Below are positions 1 through 7,891 of a DNA stretch of 64,000 bases, piece by piece (positions within the stretch are counted from its first letter, which is position 1; each line of letters starts with the position of its first letter). Location of the stretch: contig OZ025815.1 in the NCBI GenBank assembly GCA_964019425.1, positions 434,001 to 498,000 on the forward strand. Direction: 5' to 3'. The notes beneath the pieces are model-generated. The model was not told where the DNA came from. It saw only the letters and a program-made list of their open reading frames with translations, and ran no database searches. Position numbers and translations under genes: made by a program. The DNA comes from Flectonema sp. DT1601 (taxonomy: Eukaryota > Euglenozoa > Diplonemea > Diplonemida > Diplonemidae).

Positions 1-1
1 T

Positions 2-361
2 ATGATGAGCATCCGAGTTATCCTACTTGTGGCATTTGGATGTGTGTTACAGATAGGGATACGATTTATATATGTGGGGTGTCGATCACTGTGTCAAAAC
101 ACTTCTCTGGGACACGCAGATGTAATTCTAACTCATGCGGTCGCACGTATTCAGTATCACCAAATATATTCACCTCCTTCTGTTGTTGATACCTACACAA
201 GACAAGCTGCTATTCTATCTTCAACAATAAAGTCAGAGCAAAGAGTTCATAGTTTAGAGAATTCAAGACAGGAGAACAACAGATATCGAGAGCAAAATTT
301 ATTACTTAATAACGAAAGCAAATGTGATCTATCAGAGAATAGGCCGAAGCTCCTGAGATGA
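2..361 (+). CDS. Unrecognised open frame at the window edge, possibly the 3' part of a gene
   Basis: An open frame of 119 codons ends in TGA at 359-361 and is open back to base 1, so it may be the C-terminal part of a gene that starts outside the window. Two ATGs stand at the very start. Residues about 5 to 28 are strongly hydrophobic and could be a signal anchor or membrane helix; the remainder is polar, rich in Asn, Glu and Ser near the end. I recognise no family. The base composition is like the neighbouring spacers, so it could also be a chance frame. Its plus-strand orientation agrees with all other host genes. Confidence 0.3.
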   Translation: MMSIRVILLVAFGCVLQIGIRFIYVGCRSLCQNTSLGHADVILTHAVARIQYHQIYSPPSVVDTYTRQAAILSSTIKSEQRVHSLENSRQENNRYREQNLLLNNESKCDLSENRPKLLR

Positions 362-894
362 GCACCGAACCCTCCTGATCCTTGGCAGGTCCGATGCTGA
401 ATGAATTAGAATTTAGAAAAGAGCAAAACCTGACTATCACTATCTAAGTCGGCAGTCTTTCTGTTTTCGAGCAGCAAATCGGCAAATTGGTAAACTTTGC
501 GGCTTCAGTACCAAAGGCATCGTGAGAGAATACCTTGGCTTGCAGATCTTTTGTGCGCCTGCTTCGGCCCGTGGTCATAGCAACTCTCAACTTGCTACTT
601 TTCTTCTTTTTTTGTTGTTGAATCGGGTTTTTGCCCCCGTAATTAATTACTGACTTGGAGTATTTTCTTATTGTCCTCATTCCTCATATTTAAGAACTAA
701 CCTGAGGTTTTGATTGTCTTCGGAAGATGTGTTATCGTCAATTTAATTTATTTATTTTTCTACAATAGCAGTCAAGGAATGGATTTGATAAATATCATAA
801 ATTGGAGTAGAGTTGGGTAAGTCATAATCTCAATATTTATGTGTGAAGTCTATTGATTTATTTCCTCTGGTAGGTTAACACACGACAGAAAAAT
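362..894. other. Intergenic spacer
   Basis: No coding frame that I can support. The last part (about 850-873) is pyrimidine-rich and ends in TAG at 871-873, 22 bases before the next ATG. This is a good candidate trans-splice acceptor for the following gene. Confidence 0.5.
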
Positions 895-1656
895 ATGTTT
901 TCAAAACTAGTTGCAGCCTGCGTGATTCTCACTCAGGTTTTAGGACATCCTTCAGCTGCCCTCCGTGCTGCTAACGTATCTTGTGAACAGGCGATTAAGG
1001 GTGGCACTCCAGTAAAATTTTACTCATATCATATTCATGTCTTGTATTGGCAGCATAATGAAGACAGTGTAACTGAGTCGATGGCTCTTCAGAATAAGTT
1101 TATTAAAACATTTGGAATTGATCCAAAAGCTCCCTGTGATGATAGTGAAACAACTCACGGTATTGAACCATCTCTTTGTATTGTTGACAGAGATGAAGAT
1201 CATGCATACTGTCCTTTCTTAACTACAGAATGGGCAGCATTTGTTCCGCCTGCGAACTTGTCAGCGTTGGTTCCATTTTTTACTCAAAACAGAGGAAATC
1301 TCGATGTAGTTATTCATCCAAACTCTGGTTGTGAAGTTTTGGATCATCTCACTTGGCCGGTGTGGTCGGGAAACAAATGGGAACTCGACTCCAGCTGCCT
1401 TCACTACAACTGTCCAGGGTGTGACTTTAACTTCTGTGAGCAAACTGGGAAGTCACTTCAAAGTAATATCACTTCCAACGCAAATCCTTGTAAGACGAAT
1501 GTTTGTTCTGCAGCGTGTACTTCATTTGTGTCGACTGCCGCTGCTGACAGAACAAACTGCCCTAACTTCTGTGATACGAACATTATTCCAGTCTCTGATT
1601 GCAAGGCAGCGTTATCTACTCTAGATCAATGGACATCACAGAATAAAAAATGTTAA
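895..1656 (+). CDS. Secreted DOPA 4,5-dioxygenase-like protein with Cys-rich tail
   Basis: 253 residues. Residues 1-20 form a signal peptide (basic start, hydrophobic core, small residues before the probable cleavage site). The body resembles the DOPA 4,5-dioxygenase family (PF08883, a ferredoxin-like fold non-haem iron ring-cleaving enzyme): the metal-site motif YHIHVLYW near residue 44 and a second histidine motif, HPNSGCEVLDH, near residue 141. The last 80 residues carry many cysteines (for example CPGCDFNFC) not typical of the core fold and may be a disulfide-stabilised extension. A short 5' UTR follows a CTCTGGTAG acceptor. Family membership is inferred from motifs; catalytic activity and substrate are unknown. 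A secreted location would be unusual for a catabolic dioxygenase. Confidence 0.75.
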   Translation: MFSKLVAACVILTQVLGHPSAALRAANVSCEQAIKGGTPVKFYSYHIHVLYWQHNEDSVTESMALQNKFIKTFGIDPKAPCDDSETTHGIEPSLCIVDRDEDHAYCPFLTTEWAAFVPPANLSALVPFFTQNRGNLDVVIHPNSGCEVLDHLTWPVWSGNKWELDSSCLHYNCPGCDFNFCEQTGKSLQSNITSNANPCKTNVCSAACTSFVSTAAADRTNCPNFCDTNIIPVSDCKAALSTLDQWTSQNKKC

Positions 1657-1771
1657 GTATCAGAACATGAGTTGTGTGCTCTCACCACAATAGTATTTTC
1701 TAATAGGGTTGTTGCTTGCTAACTCTATTTTTATTTTTTATTTTTTCTCGTATCTTTTTTTTTTATTTTAG

Positions 1772-1912
1772 GATAAGGGGAATGCTCCTAAGAAAGATTT
1801 CTTAATTTAACCCGAAACCCAAACATTGTTTGTTTGTTGTCGTACGAATTTTCTTTTGCATTTGATTGAAATTTTGTTGTTTTTTTAATTGACTGACACG
1901 AATAATACTAAC
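1772..1912 (+). repeat. Dispersed intergenic repeat, copy R1
   Basis: By eye it aligns over its whole length to 34294-34412: shared blocks include AAGAAAGATT, CCCGAAACC, TTGTTTGTTGTC, TACGAA, ATTGACTGA and AATACTAACT, in the same order. The spacing between blocks differs by small indels. It ends in a TACTAAC box and is followed by a long T-rich tract. It could be a processed non-coding RNA, a conserved trans-splicing signal region, or a decayed mobile repeat. Confidence 0.6.
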
Positions 1913-2123
1913 TCTCTTTTTTTTAATTTTTTCTCTTTATCTTATTGTTTACTTCAATAGGTCATAAATTCCGCTATTTGAACGGCTTTCGTTTAAAATT
2001 GTGAGCCGTCATCATTGCAGAGGACCTTGGCTTGATTTCTATTTCTTTTTCGGGTTATTCATTATTGTCATCACCTGACGACTTCTTGCATATTTAGTCA
2101 CACGGAGTAGTCTAGTTAGGGAG

Positions 2124-2177
2124 AGCTGTCTAAATCGGTTGTTTATCTCAACAACAGTTACCAACACGTAGACAGCT
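2124..2177 (+). ncRNA. Candidate structured RNA: nested hairpin
   Basis: AGCTGTCTA (2124-2132) pairs perfectly with TAGACAGCT (2169-2177). Inside it GTTGTT (2138-2143) pairs with AACAAC (2150-2155). This gives 15 base pairs in two stacked stems separated by asymmetric internal loops, an outline resembling single-hairpin H/ACA-type guide RNAs. No box elements were established, so the class is a guess. Confidence 0.35.
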
Positions 2178-2264
2178 TAGTGCGACCTTAACAAAAAAAA
2201 AAGTTGTTTATACCCACTGCTTTTGTAATTATTTTATTCATAATAAAGTCAAATTATAACTAAA

Positions 2265-2975
2265 ATGGTGAGAGCGAGGCTTTCAGTGAGTGAGAACAAG
2301 TCTGTCAGTGGAAGACAGCTAAAGAAAGATAAGTGTCAGATTCCATCGGTTAAGGAAATCTCATTAATAAAGTCTGCAGTGTACGCTTCTTGTGAAAAGA
2401 AACGAAAGATGTTGAGCTGGGCGAAGTGTCCAAAGTTTACCTTAGATCCCTTAGTTGACAGAGTGATGAGAATGATGAAGGTAAAATCAGGAGAACATTT
2501 CGTTGATGCTGGCTGTGGCATCGGAAATATTATCGCTCACGTAGCAACACGATTTGGTTGTAATTGCACGGGTATTGAAATCGCAAAGTGTAACCTTGAA
2601 GTAGCAAAGGAGGCAGAACAAAAGTTTCACTCCTACAGAAGTGAATCAAATTTAATACAACCAAATATCAAATATCTTGAGGGTGATATCCGAAATCAAT
2701 TACCAACAGTTACTAATGATACGGATATTCTGTGGTGTTCCAACTTCTTATTCCCACTTGAGATTAATGTCTTCTTGTTGGGTCAGTTGTATCAACTCAA
2801 ACCTGGTGCTCGTGTTTTTCTGATGCGTGATCTTGTTCCTGATCGTCAAAACACAGGTAAAAATAAATATTTTGAAAAAACAAAATTTGAATGGGGTCCT
2901 GGTGAAGTTGAGTGGACAGACACACCCGGAGATCTATTTATGTACGTCAGGACTGATATTCCATTTTCGAGGTAG
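2265..2975 (+). CDS. DOT1-like SAM-dependent methyltransferase
   Basis: 236 residues. A class I methyltransferase fold is shown by motif I, VDAGCGIGNIIAHVA (about residue 82), followed by the acidic ribose-binding motif GIEIA (about 105), then GDI near 138 and the motif-IV-like SNFLFP near 156. The order and the C-terminal EWTDTPGDLFMYV resemble DOT1-family histone H3 lysine methyltransferases, which kinetoplastids carry as short proteins (DOT1A/DOT1B) consisting almost only of the catalytic domain. The length fits. It is probably nuclear and chromatin-acting; the basic first 35 residues could aid DNA or nucleosome contact. The alternative is a generic methyltransferase of another substrate class. 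ATG 2265 is the first start after an AG at 2247-2248. Confidence 0.7.
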   Translation: MVRARLSVSENKSVSGRQLKKDKCQIPSVKEISLIKSAVYASCEKKRKMLSWAKCPKFTLDPLVDRVMRMMKVKSGEHFVDAGCGIGNIIAHVATRFGCNCTGIEIAKCNLEVAKEAEQKFHSYRSESNLIQPNIKYLEGDIRNQLPTVTNDTDILWCSNFLFPLEINVFLLGQLYQLKPGARVFLMRDLVPDRQNTGKNKYFEKTKFEWGPGEVEWTDTPGDLFMYVRTDIPFSR

Positions 2976-3213
2976 ACCTCAAATGTCAACAAAGTCAACG
3001 CCATTTATATTATTATTCTACACCTAGAAGATCTGTTTCGTTAATATTATTCCAATCATAGAATCCATTCAGTGATTTCACTTTCTTAGTTTTATATTTT
3101 AATAAAACAACTGTAAAGTGGACTGTATTTCGTTTTTCTTTTTGTTAGAATTAATTGCTTTCTTGTTTATTCTGAGGTTTAGTATTTTAATTTGTAAGAT
3201 TTTTTGTTTTGTT

Positions 3214-4062
3214 ATGTCAGCTCACACGACTGAAATGGAAAAGCGATTAGGAACCGAACCACCTGCAGAGAAGCGCCAGAAAGCTGAGTCTGATCAAGAA
3301 GAGCCACAGAACAGAGACATTGTAATTACGGCGTTATATAAATTCGTAAAGTTAGATGACTGTACCACTCTTGAAGGAGAGCTGCAACTAATGGCTGAAG
3401 AGAATGGACTACGGGGGTCTTTATTAATAGCAAAAGAAGGAATAAATGGAACTGTTGCGGGACCACGTAAAGGAATGAAGTCATTCTTATCTTCTTTGAG
3501 AGAAGACAAAAGGTTTACTGATGTTGAAGTGAAGTCGACTCTCCACACGGAAATTCCATTTCGTCGCATGCGTGTTCGCCATCGCAATGAGATAGTAAGT
3601 TTAGGAGACACGACTACCGATCCTAATACTGTTGTTGGTACATACATAGATCCAAAGGATTGGAATAAGGTTCTTCAAGAATCGAATATCACAATTATCG
3701 ATACTCGCAATGACTACGAAGTCTCGGAGGGTACCTTCGAAGGAGCATCAGATCCAGTTACTAAAAACTTTAAAGAATTCCCAGCCTACTGCGACACATT
3801 GGATAAAAATAAAAAAGTCGCAATGTACTGCACTGGTGGAATCAGATGTGAAAAGGCATCATCTTACCTTTTAGAGAAAGGATTCAAAGAAGTAGTTCAT
3901 CTGAAGGGAGGTATTTTAAAATATCTCGAACAGGTCCCTGTTGAGGAAAGTAAATGGAAGGGGGACTGCTTCGTATTTGACGACAGAGTAAAAGTATCAC
4001 ACAAATTACAGAGAGATACCCAAATAAATGCTGAGGGTGACTTACTCTCCGACAATAACTAA
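3214..4062 (+). CDS. Rhodanese-domain tRNA uridine hydroxylase (TrhO/YceA type)
   Basis: 282 residues from ATG 3214; the upstream frame is T-rich spacer lacking an ATG. An N-terminal acylphosphatase-like half (about residues 35-115, with GSLLIAKEGINGTVAG and IPFRRMRVRHRNEIV) precedes a rhodanese domain (about 145-240) whose active loop is CTGGIRCEKA, with cysteines at about 206 and 212. This is the architecture of the UPF0176/TrhO family, which hydroxylates tRNA U34 to 5-hydroxyuridine. The first 30 residues are polar, charged and probably disordered. No clear mitochondrial presequence is seen if this start is right. It is followed by a spacer with two related hairpins. Confidence 0.85.
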   Translation: MSAHTTEMEKRLGTEPPAEKRQKAESDQEEPQNRDIVITALYKFVKLDDCTTLEGELQLMAEENGLRGSLLIAKEGINGTVAGPRKGMKSFLSSLREDKRFTDVEVKSTLHTEIPFRRMRVRHRNEIVSLGDTTTDPNTVVGTYIDPKDWNKVLQESNITIIDTRNDYEVSEGTFEGASDPVTKNFKEFPAYCDTLDKNKKVAMYCTGGIRCEKASSYLLEKGFKEVVHLKGGILKYLEQVPVEESKWKGDCFVFDDRVKVSHKLQRDTQINAEGDLLSDNN

Positions 4063-4116
4063 ACCTATTAGACCAGAGGACTGTAATGTAAACCGACAAC
4101 TGTTTTCAAAAAAAAA

Positions 4117-4159
4117 GTTAATCAAATTCTACGTAAGGGTTACTACCCGTAGAGATTAG
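4117..4159 (+). ncRNA. Hairpin family H1, copy 1
   Basis: Begins with GTTAATCAAATTCTAC and ends with GTAGAGATTA, both shared with copy 2 at 4328-4367. TAATC pairs with GATTA and TCTAC (4128-4132) with GTAGA (4149-4153). The apex is its own stem, GGGT (4137-4140) with ACCC (4145-4148), loop TACT. The frame is conserved and the tip variable, which favours a selected RNA structure. Confidence 0.5.
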
Positions 4160-4327
4160 GCTCCGACAGACTCTCTATCTAAATGTGAAACTACCAAAGT
4201 GGAAGTACTAATCATATTTTACGCAACGATCGGAGAACAGGAATGTCATTTGTGTTCTGTGATATACTTCTGTTCTTTCTTTGAATAAAAGTACCTTTCT
4301 TATATTATTATTACCCGCCCACTGTGT

Positions 4328-4367
4328 GTTAATCAAATTCTACATAATTTGATGTAGAGATTAATTA
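4328..4367 (+). ncRNA. Hairpin family H1, copy 2
   Basis: Same 16-base start (4328-4343) and same GTAGAGATTA end (4354-4363) as copy 1. The inner stem is extended: TCTACAT pairs with ATGTAGA around an AATTTG loop, and the outer TTAATC pairs with GATTAA. The tip differs from copy 1 while pairing is kept. Confidence 0.5.
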
Positions 4368-4541
4368 AGTGACATCAGCTTACTAACCCCAGCACCTCCT
4401 GCTGTGAAGTTGTTAGTGAAGAGAGACTCAGCAGATTGTAATTTTATCTTCTTCTACAGACGAGAGTAAGAAGATGACTGAAGAATAAGTAAATAGATGA
4501 AATCATAAACAACCTCCACAACCACAGTCAACACACATAAC

Positions 4542-5090
4542 ATGGTTTCGTCATACGGTGATATCCTTAGTGGATACGGAGAGATGTCAGCCAAGGGAGG
4601 ATCTCTCTCAACTATGTTCCGAAACGAATCAATGCAGGGAGGCTCTACTCTCGCTAAGCGAATGGCCTGTTGTCCAGAGGGAATGACTCCCGTGACTTCG
4701 TCGTCTTACTTTAAACATAAAAATGGAAATACTAATTCAGAACCGTATCGTGAAATACGACGTCCAAATGATACGACTCTTGTCCCACCAATGCCACCAA
4801 TATCAGTAATTGCTGGTACTAATAATCTTGTATCCCCTTCATTAAAATATACATCATTGGTTTGTACGAGGTTTCCAATCTCACATGGCTCAAGTGCTCT
4901 TTCTTATCATCATTTGCAACAGAATGTAGGATTTAGTAATAAGGTATCGGAAGAGCAGCTATTGCCACCAGGAAATTTCACACCACCAGCAATGAGATCG
5001 CCTGTCGGGTCAGCAGCAGTTCCTCCTGCAAAGCCTTTAGTCAGAACTCATCACGTAATAAGAACACCAGGTCCATATGATATGAGTTAG
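4542..5090 (+). CDS. Hypothetical protein, low-complexity, Ser/Pro/Gly-rich
   Basis: 182 residues from ATG 4542 to TAG, 14 bases after a CACAG acceptor. I recognise no domain. The sequence is rich in Ser, Pro, Gly and Asn with no hydrophobic helix and looks disordered. A short Cys pair (MACCPEGM, about residue 42) and a repeated APPA/VPPA-like proline pattern near the C-terminus are the only features. Codon use and context match the neighbouring genes, and the frame is uninterrupted in AT-rich DNA, so it is probably real. It lies between TrhO and a small membrane protein of similarly Ser/Pro-rich character. Confidence 0.6.
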   Translation: MVSSYGDILSGYGEMSAKGGSLSTMFRNESMQGGSTLAKRMACCPEGMTPVTSSSYFKHKNGNTNSEPYREIRRPNDTTLVPPMPPISVIAGTNNLVSPSLKYTSLVCTRFPISHGSSALSYHHLQQNVGFSNKVSEEQLLPPGNFTPPAMRSPVGSAAVPPAKPLVRTHHVIRTPGPYDMS

Positions 5091-5362
5091 TAATTATTGT
5101 TGAGTGATGGTATCGAACTTAGACGCTCTCCGTGGTATTGTTCCCCCTCCAAAAGAGGTTCGGTTAGATTTATTTAATTTTAATAGTCGAAAATTGTATT
5201 GTTCTTTTTATATTGTACCTTTTCTTTAAATTCAAAGAAAGCTCATTGTATTCATGTTCTCTCCTTAACTTCGTCTGGTAGTAGTTGTGGAGTACTACTA
5301 ATATTACTTCGTAAAACAGGAGAAGTGGTTTTAACAATACGCCCGAAATGCTAAAAGTATAA

Positions 5363-5761
5363 ATGAATACAACGATAACTCTTACTTCTGTGAATGCCGT
5401 GTCAGATGACGATGATGGTATGGGAACTGAATTGGCTGGTATTTTGATTGGTTTTTTAATATGTTTCGTCGTCTTAACGATTGTTGGATTTATTTACAGC
5501 AATCGCCTTAAATACAATCGAGGATGTCTTCCAAAAGCATCAGATCTTTCAATGCAGCTGCTTCATTCGCCATCACCTTCGAGATATGGGCTTTCTTCAC
5601 CTCAATTAACGTATCCTGTTAATCAGTTTACTCAACCTGTTAGTCCTCTTGTTCCTCTTCATCTTCAATCGACAGCGGAACCTTTGCATGTACAGCGGTC
5701 ATATTCTCCGACAAAAACACCGCAACATCCGTCGTATTCACAGCGAGCATTTATCGACTGA
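5363..5761 (+). CDS. Small single-pass membrane protein with Pro/Ser-rich tail
   Basis: 132 residues. A short acidic N-terminus (DDDDG near residue 16) is followed by one strong transmembrane helix at about residues 23-46 (LAGILIGFLICFVVLTIVGFIY), then a basic stop-transfer (NRLKYNR) and a long tail rich in Ser, Pro, Gln and His. The positive residues after the helix predict an outside N-terminus and cytoplasmic tail. No signal peptide is needed. A short upstream ATG at 5349 gives a four-codon uORF whose TAA overlaps this start. Family unknown. Confidence 0.6.
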   Translation: MNTTITLTSVNAVSDDDDGMGTELAGILIGFLICFVVLTIVGFIYSNRLKYNRGCLPKASDLSMQLLHSPSPSRYGLSSPQLTYPVNQFTQPVSPLVPLHLQSTAEPLHVQRSYSPTKTPQHPSYSQRAFID

Positions 5762-6109
5762 TGTGTTGGTTACTTAAATGAGAATTTATATTACTTACGA
5801 ATCGAGGCCCCCCCTCTGTTTGATTACTTGTGGGAACCAGCACCTACTAAAAGACGAGGTCTGTTTAGCTACACTCACAGACGGGGACTACAGACGTTTA
5901 TTTATTATTATTTGTCTTTCTTTCCCCATTTTTCTTTTTTTTTTTTAATTATCGCAGAGCACAAAGTGCTTCCTTCGTTAGTTTTGTTGTAGCTTTTTAT
6001 TGTCATTAGATGTTTTCCAAACAGAGTCCCCTATGTCACATAGATAACCTGTCGTGTTGTTATTGTTTTGAATCGTGTGATCTGCATCTCGCTCTCAGAC
6101 ATTACAAAC
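5762..6109. other. Intergenic spacer
   Basis: 348 bases, T-rich (notably 5920-5950), with no supported gene. It ends in GCTCTCAG (6091-6098), an apparent trans-splice acceptor 11 bases before the ATG of the RRM protein. Confidence 0.5.
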
Positions 6110-7447
6110 ATGGAAGCGCCAAAGAAGTTTCAGGAAACACCTTTTGGTTTAACGAAGGTGTATTGTGACTTCTTACCAAAGTCAAATGACGGGCTTCAAG
6201 ATCGAGTTGAGAAGTTTTTTAACTGCGGAAAGATAATAAAAATGCTCAAGAAGAATGGAAAGACCAACGGGTATTTTGTGTTTAGAAAACCAAACAGTGT
6301 ACGGGCAGCTCTCAGAAAAGACATGGATGACTTTGAGGGAAAAAGAATTCGTGTTGAGGTTCCCAGAGGACTTACAGCAGAAACACAAAGCAAAGATGAA
6401 CCAAAGAGAAAAATAAACTTCAAAGACAGAAAAGAAATTATGAAATCACTTCCACAACGTCAAGTCTATTTATCTCATCTGTCAAAACCAGTCAATCAAG
6501 ACATCATTAAGTCTCTTATTGATGAAAGGTTACCACATCTATCTGAGGCTTTTGAAGGTGTTAAAATGATGGGTGAGAAGAATTGTTGTTTTGTTACTTT
6601 TAAAAATCATTCTGAAGTTCAGGAATTTTGTTCTGTTTTTGATGGATTTCCTCTTTTAGGACAAAACTTAGTTGCTGTTCCTGCGGAAGCCCCGGGAGTA
6701 ATGAAGGGCAACCCTGCCACTGAAGACGCAGAACCTGAAGAAGAAGAAACCAAATCAGACAAGAAACCTACACCAGTGATAGCAAGCAGTAAGTGTTTAC
6801 AAGTTCTAGTTGGTATCCTACCCAATGACGTGAAGGTGACTGACGTTAGAAGTGCATTCACATCATCATGTGGTAAAGTTCTTGATACTAAATTAATTAG
6901 AAATAAGAATACTGGTGTTTTCACTGGAGTAGCATCTGTCAAGTTTGAGCGTCTGGAAGGAGTTAAAAAGGCTCTCTCTATGAGCGGAGAAACCATCACA
7001 CTCGGAAGGCCGGTTGAAATATCTGTTGAACTCGACGATAACAGTGAGCCTCCAACAGAAGAAGCAAAGCCTGTTGTTGTTAAAAAACAAAAGCGTCGTA
7101 ACACTGTTTTAGTAGTCCAGGAATTGAAACCAATTGTGAAATCATCATCACCGTCAAAGACGAAGAGAAAGTTAGCACAGCGTGAGTCCGTTAAAAAACA
7201 AAAATTGGCACCTCTCCCAACCCGTTCTGGAGGTGATGACAGCGACTTGGAAATTGCATCAAATGACGAAGATCAGAATGTTAATAAAAATGATCACAAA
7301 AAGAAACGAATGACCAAAGTTGCAACACCTGTCAACAATGACGACGACGACGACGACGACGACTTTGAAGTTGTGGCCAAAGCACAGCCTGTTATGGAGA
7401 AGAAGAGAACAAAGAAAATAAAACGAAGATCTGTTTGCCATGTGTAG
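6110..7447 (+). CDS. Multi-RRM RNA-binding protein, nucleolar type
   Basis: 445 residues from ATG 6110, placed 11 bases after a CTCTCAG acceptor; the in-frame codons further upstream include no ATG. Three RRM-like domains are visible: about residues 10-85 (VYCDF and GYFVFRKPNSVRAALRK), about 115-190 (VYLSHLSKP, CCFVTFKN) and about 230-310 (QVLVGILPND, GVASVKFERLEG). The RNP-1 motifs are degenerate. The C-terminal 130 residues alternate Lys/Arg clusters with acidic stretches, including a run of eight Asp encoded by GAC repeats (about 7340-7363). The pattern is that of nucleolar rRNA-processing RRM proteins such as Nop12/RBM34, but I cannot assign an orthologue. Confidence 0.7.
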   Translation: MEAPKKFQETPFGLTKVYCDFLPKSNDGLQDRVEKFFNCGKIIKMLKKNGKTNGYFVFRKPNSVRAALRKDMDDFEGKRIRVEVPRGLTAETQSKDEPKRKINFKDRKEIMKSLPQRQVYLSHLSKPVNQDIIKSLIDERLPHLSEAFEGVKMMGEKNCCFVTFKNHSEVQEFCSVFDGFPLLGQNLVAVPAEAPGVMKGNPATEDAEPEEEETKSDKKPTPVIASSKCLQVLVGILPNDVKVTDVRSAFTSSCGKVLDTKLIRNKNTGVFTGVASVKFERLEGVKKALSMSGETITLGRPVEISVELDDNSEPPTEEAKPVVVKKQKRRNTVLVVQELKPIVKSSSPSKTKRKLAQRESVKKQKLAPLPTRSGGDDSDLEIASNDEDQNVNKNDHKKKRMTKVATPVNNDDDDDDDDFEVVAKAQPVMEKKRTKKIKRRSVCHV

Positions 7448-7891
7448 TGCATGCTTTATGACCAGTCACATGAAATAAAGGACTTCGGGAATGTGCGCTC
7501 TTAGATGTTACTGAGCTGGCCCGCGTAGGAGCCTCTGCCTACTAACCCTCTTTACAGCTGCAAGAGAGCTGAAGTGAGAGAGAGGTTCCTTTGCGTCCCC
7601 TACCTGGTGTATAATAACTTTATCCTTCAGGTGAGGTTGTTATCAAATCAATTTGTTTGATAGAAGTCAGTAGTGAGTATCGATCTGTTTATTACGTTTA
7701 CCACATCATAGTGATTATCAGTTAGCTTTACTATTCGTATGGTAATGTTTCCATTCCGAGGGATGCAAATTAATTTTAGTTCTTTTTTCAGTCTTCCAGC
7801 AAATCTTATTGAGGAAACATTATGAATGGATTCCACCTCTTTGTTTTCTTTTATTTATGTTTTGTTATTTCTTATCTCATTCAGACAAAAT
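7448..7891. other. Intergenic spacer with branch-point-like box
   Basis: 444 bases. CCTACTAACCCTCTTTACAG at 7539-7558 has the form of branch point, pyrimidine tract and AG, but lies about 330 bases before the next start. A second acceptor, TCATTCAG ending at 7884, sits 7 bases before the ATG of the PAN-domain gene. No coding frame is supported. Confidence 0.45.

Larger units (their letters stand above)
1657..2264. other. Intergenic spacer holding repeat copy R1 and a nested hairpin
   Basis: 608 bases without a supported gene. It holds one copy of a dispersed repeat (1772-1912, second copy at 34294-34412) and a nested hairpin (2124-2177). Two possible branch-point plus polypyrimidine plus AG arrays are visible: TGCTAAC followed by a T-rich tract to AG at 1770-1771, and TACTAAC (1907-1913) followed by a T-rich tract to AG at about 1960. 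Confidence 0.5.
4063..4541. other. Intergenic spacer with two related hairpins
   Basis: 479 bases. Apart from the two H1 hairpins it holds a TTACTAAC box at 4380-4387 and a final AC-rich stretch ending in CACAG at 4528, 14 bases before the next ATG, a probable trans-splice acceptor. No coding frame. Confidence 0.5.

Noticed and set aside
3294..3647. Minus-strand frames antisense to TrhO, eL20, desaturase, kinase and others
   Set aside because: They are shadows of the plus-strand genes; no minus-strand host gene has independent support.
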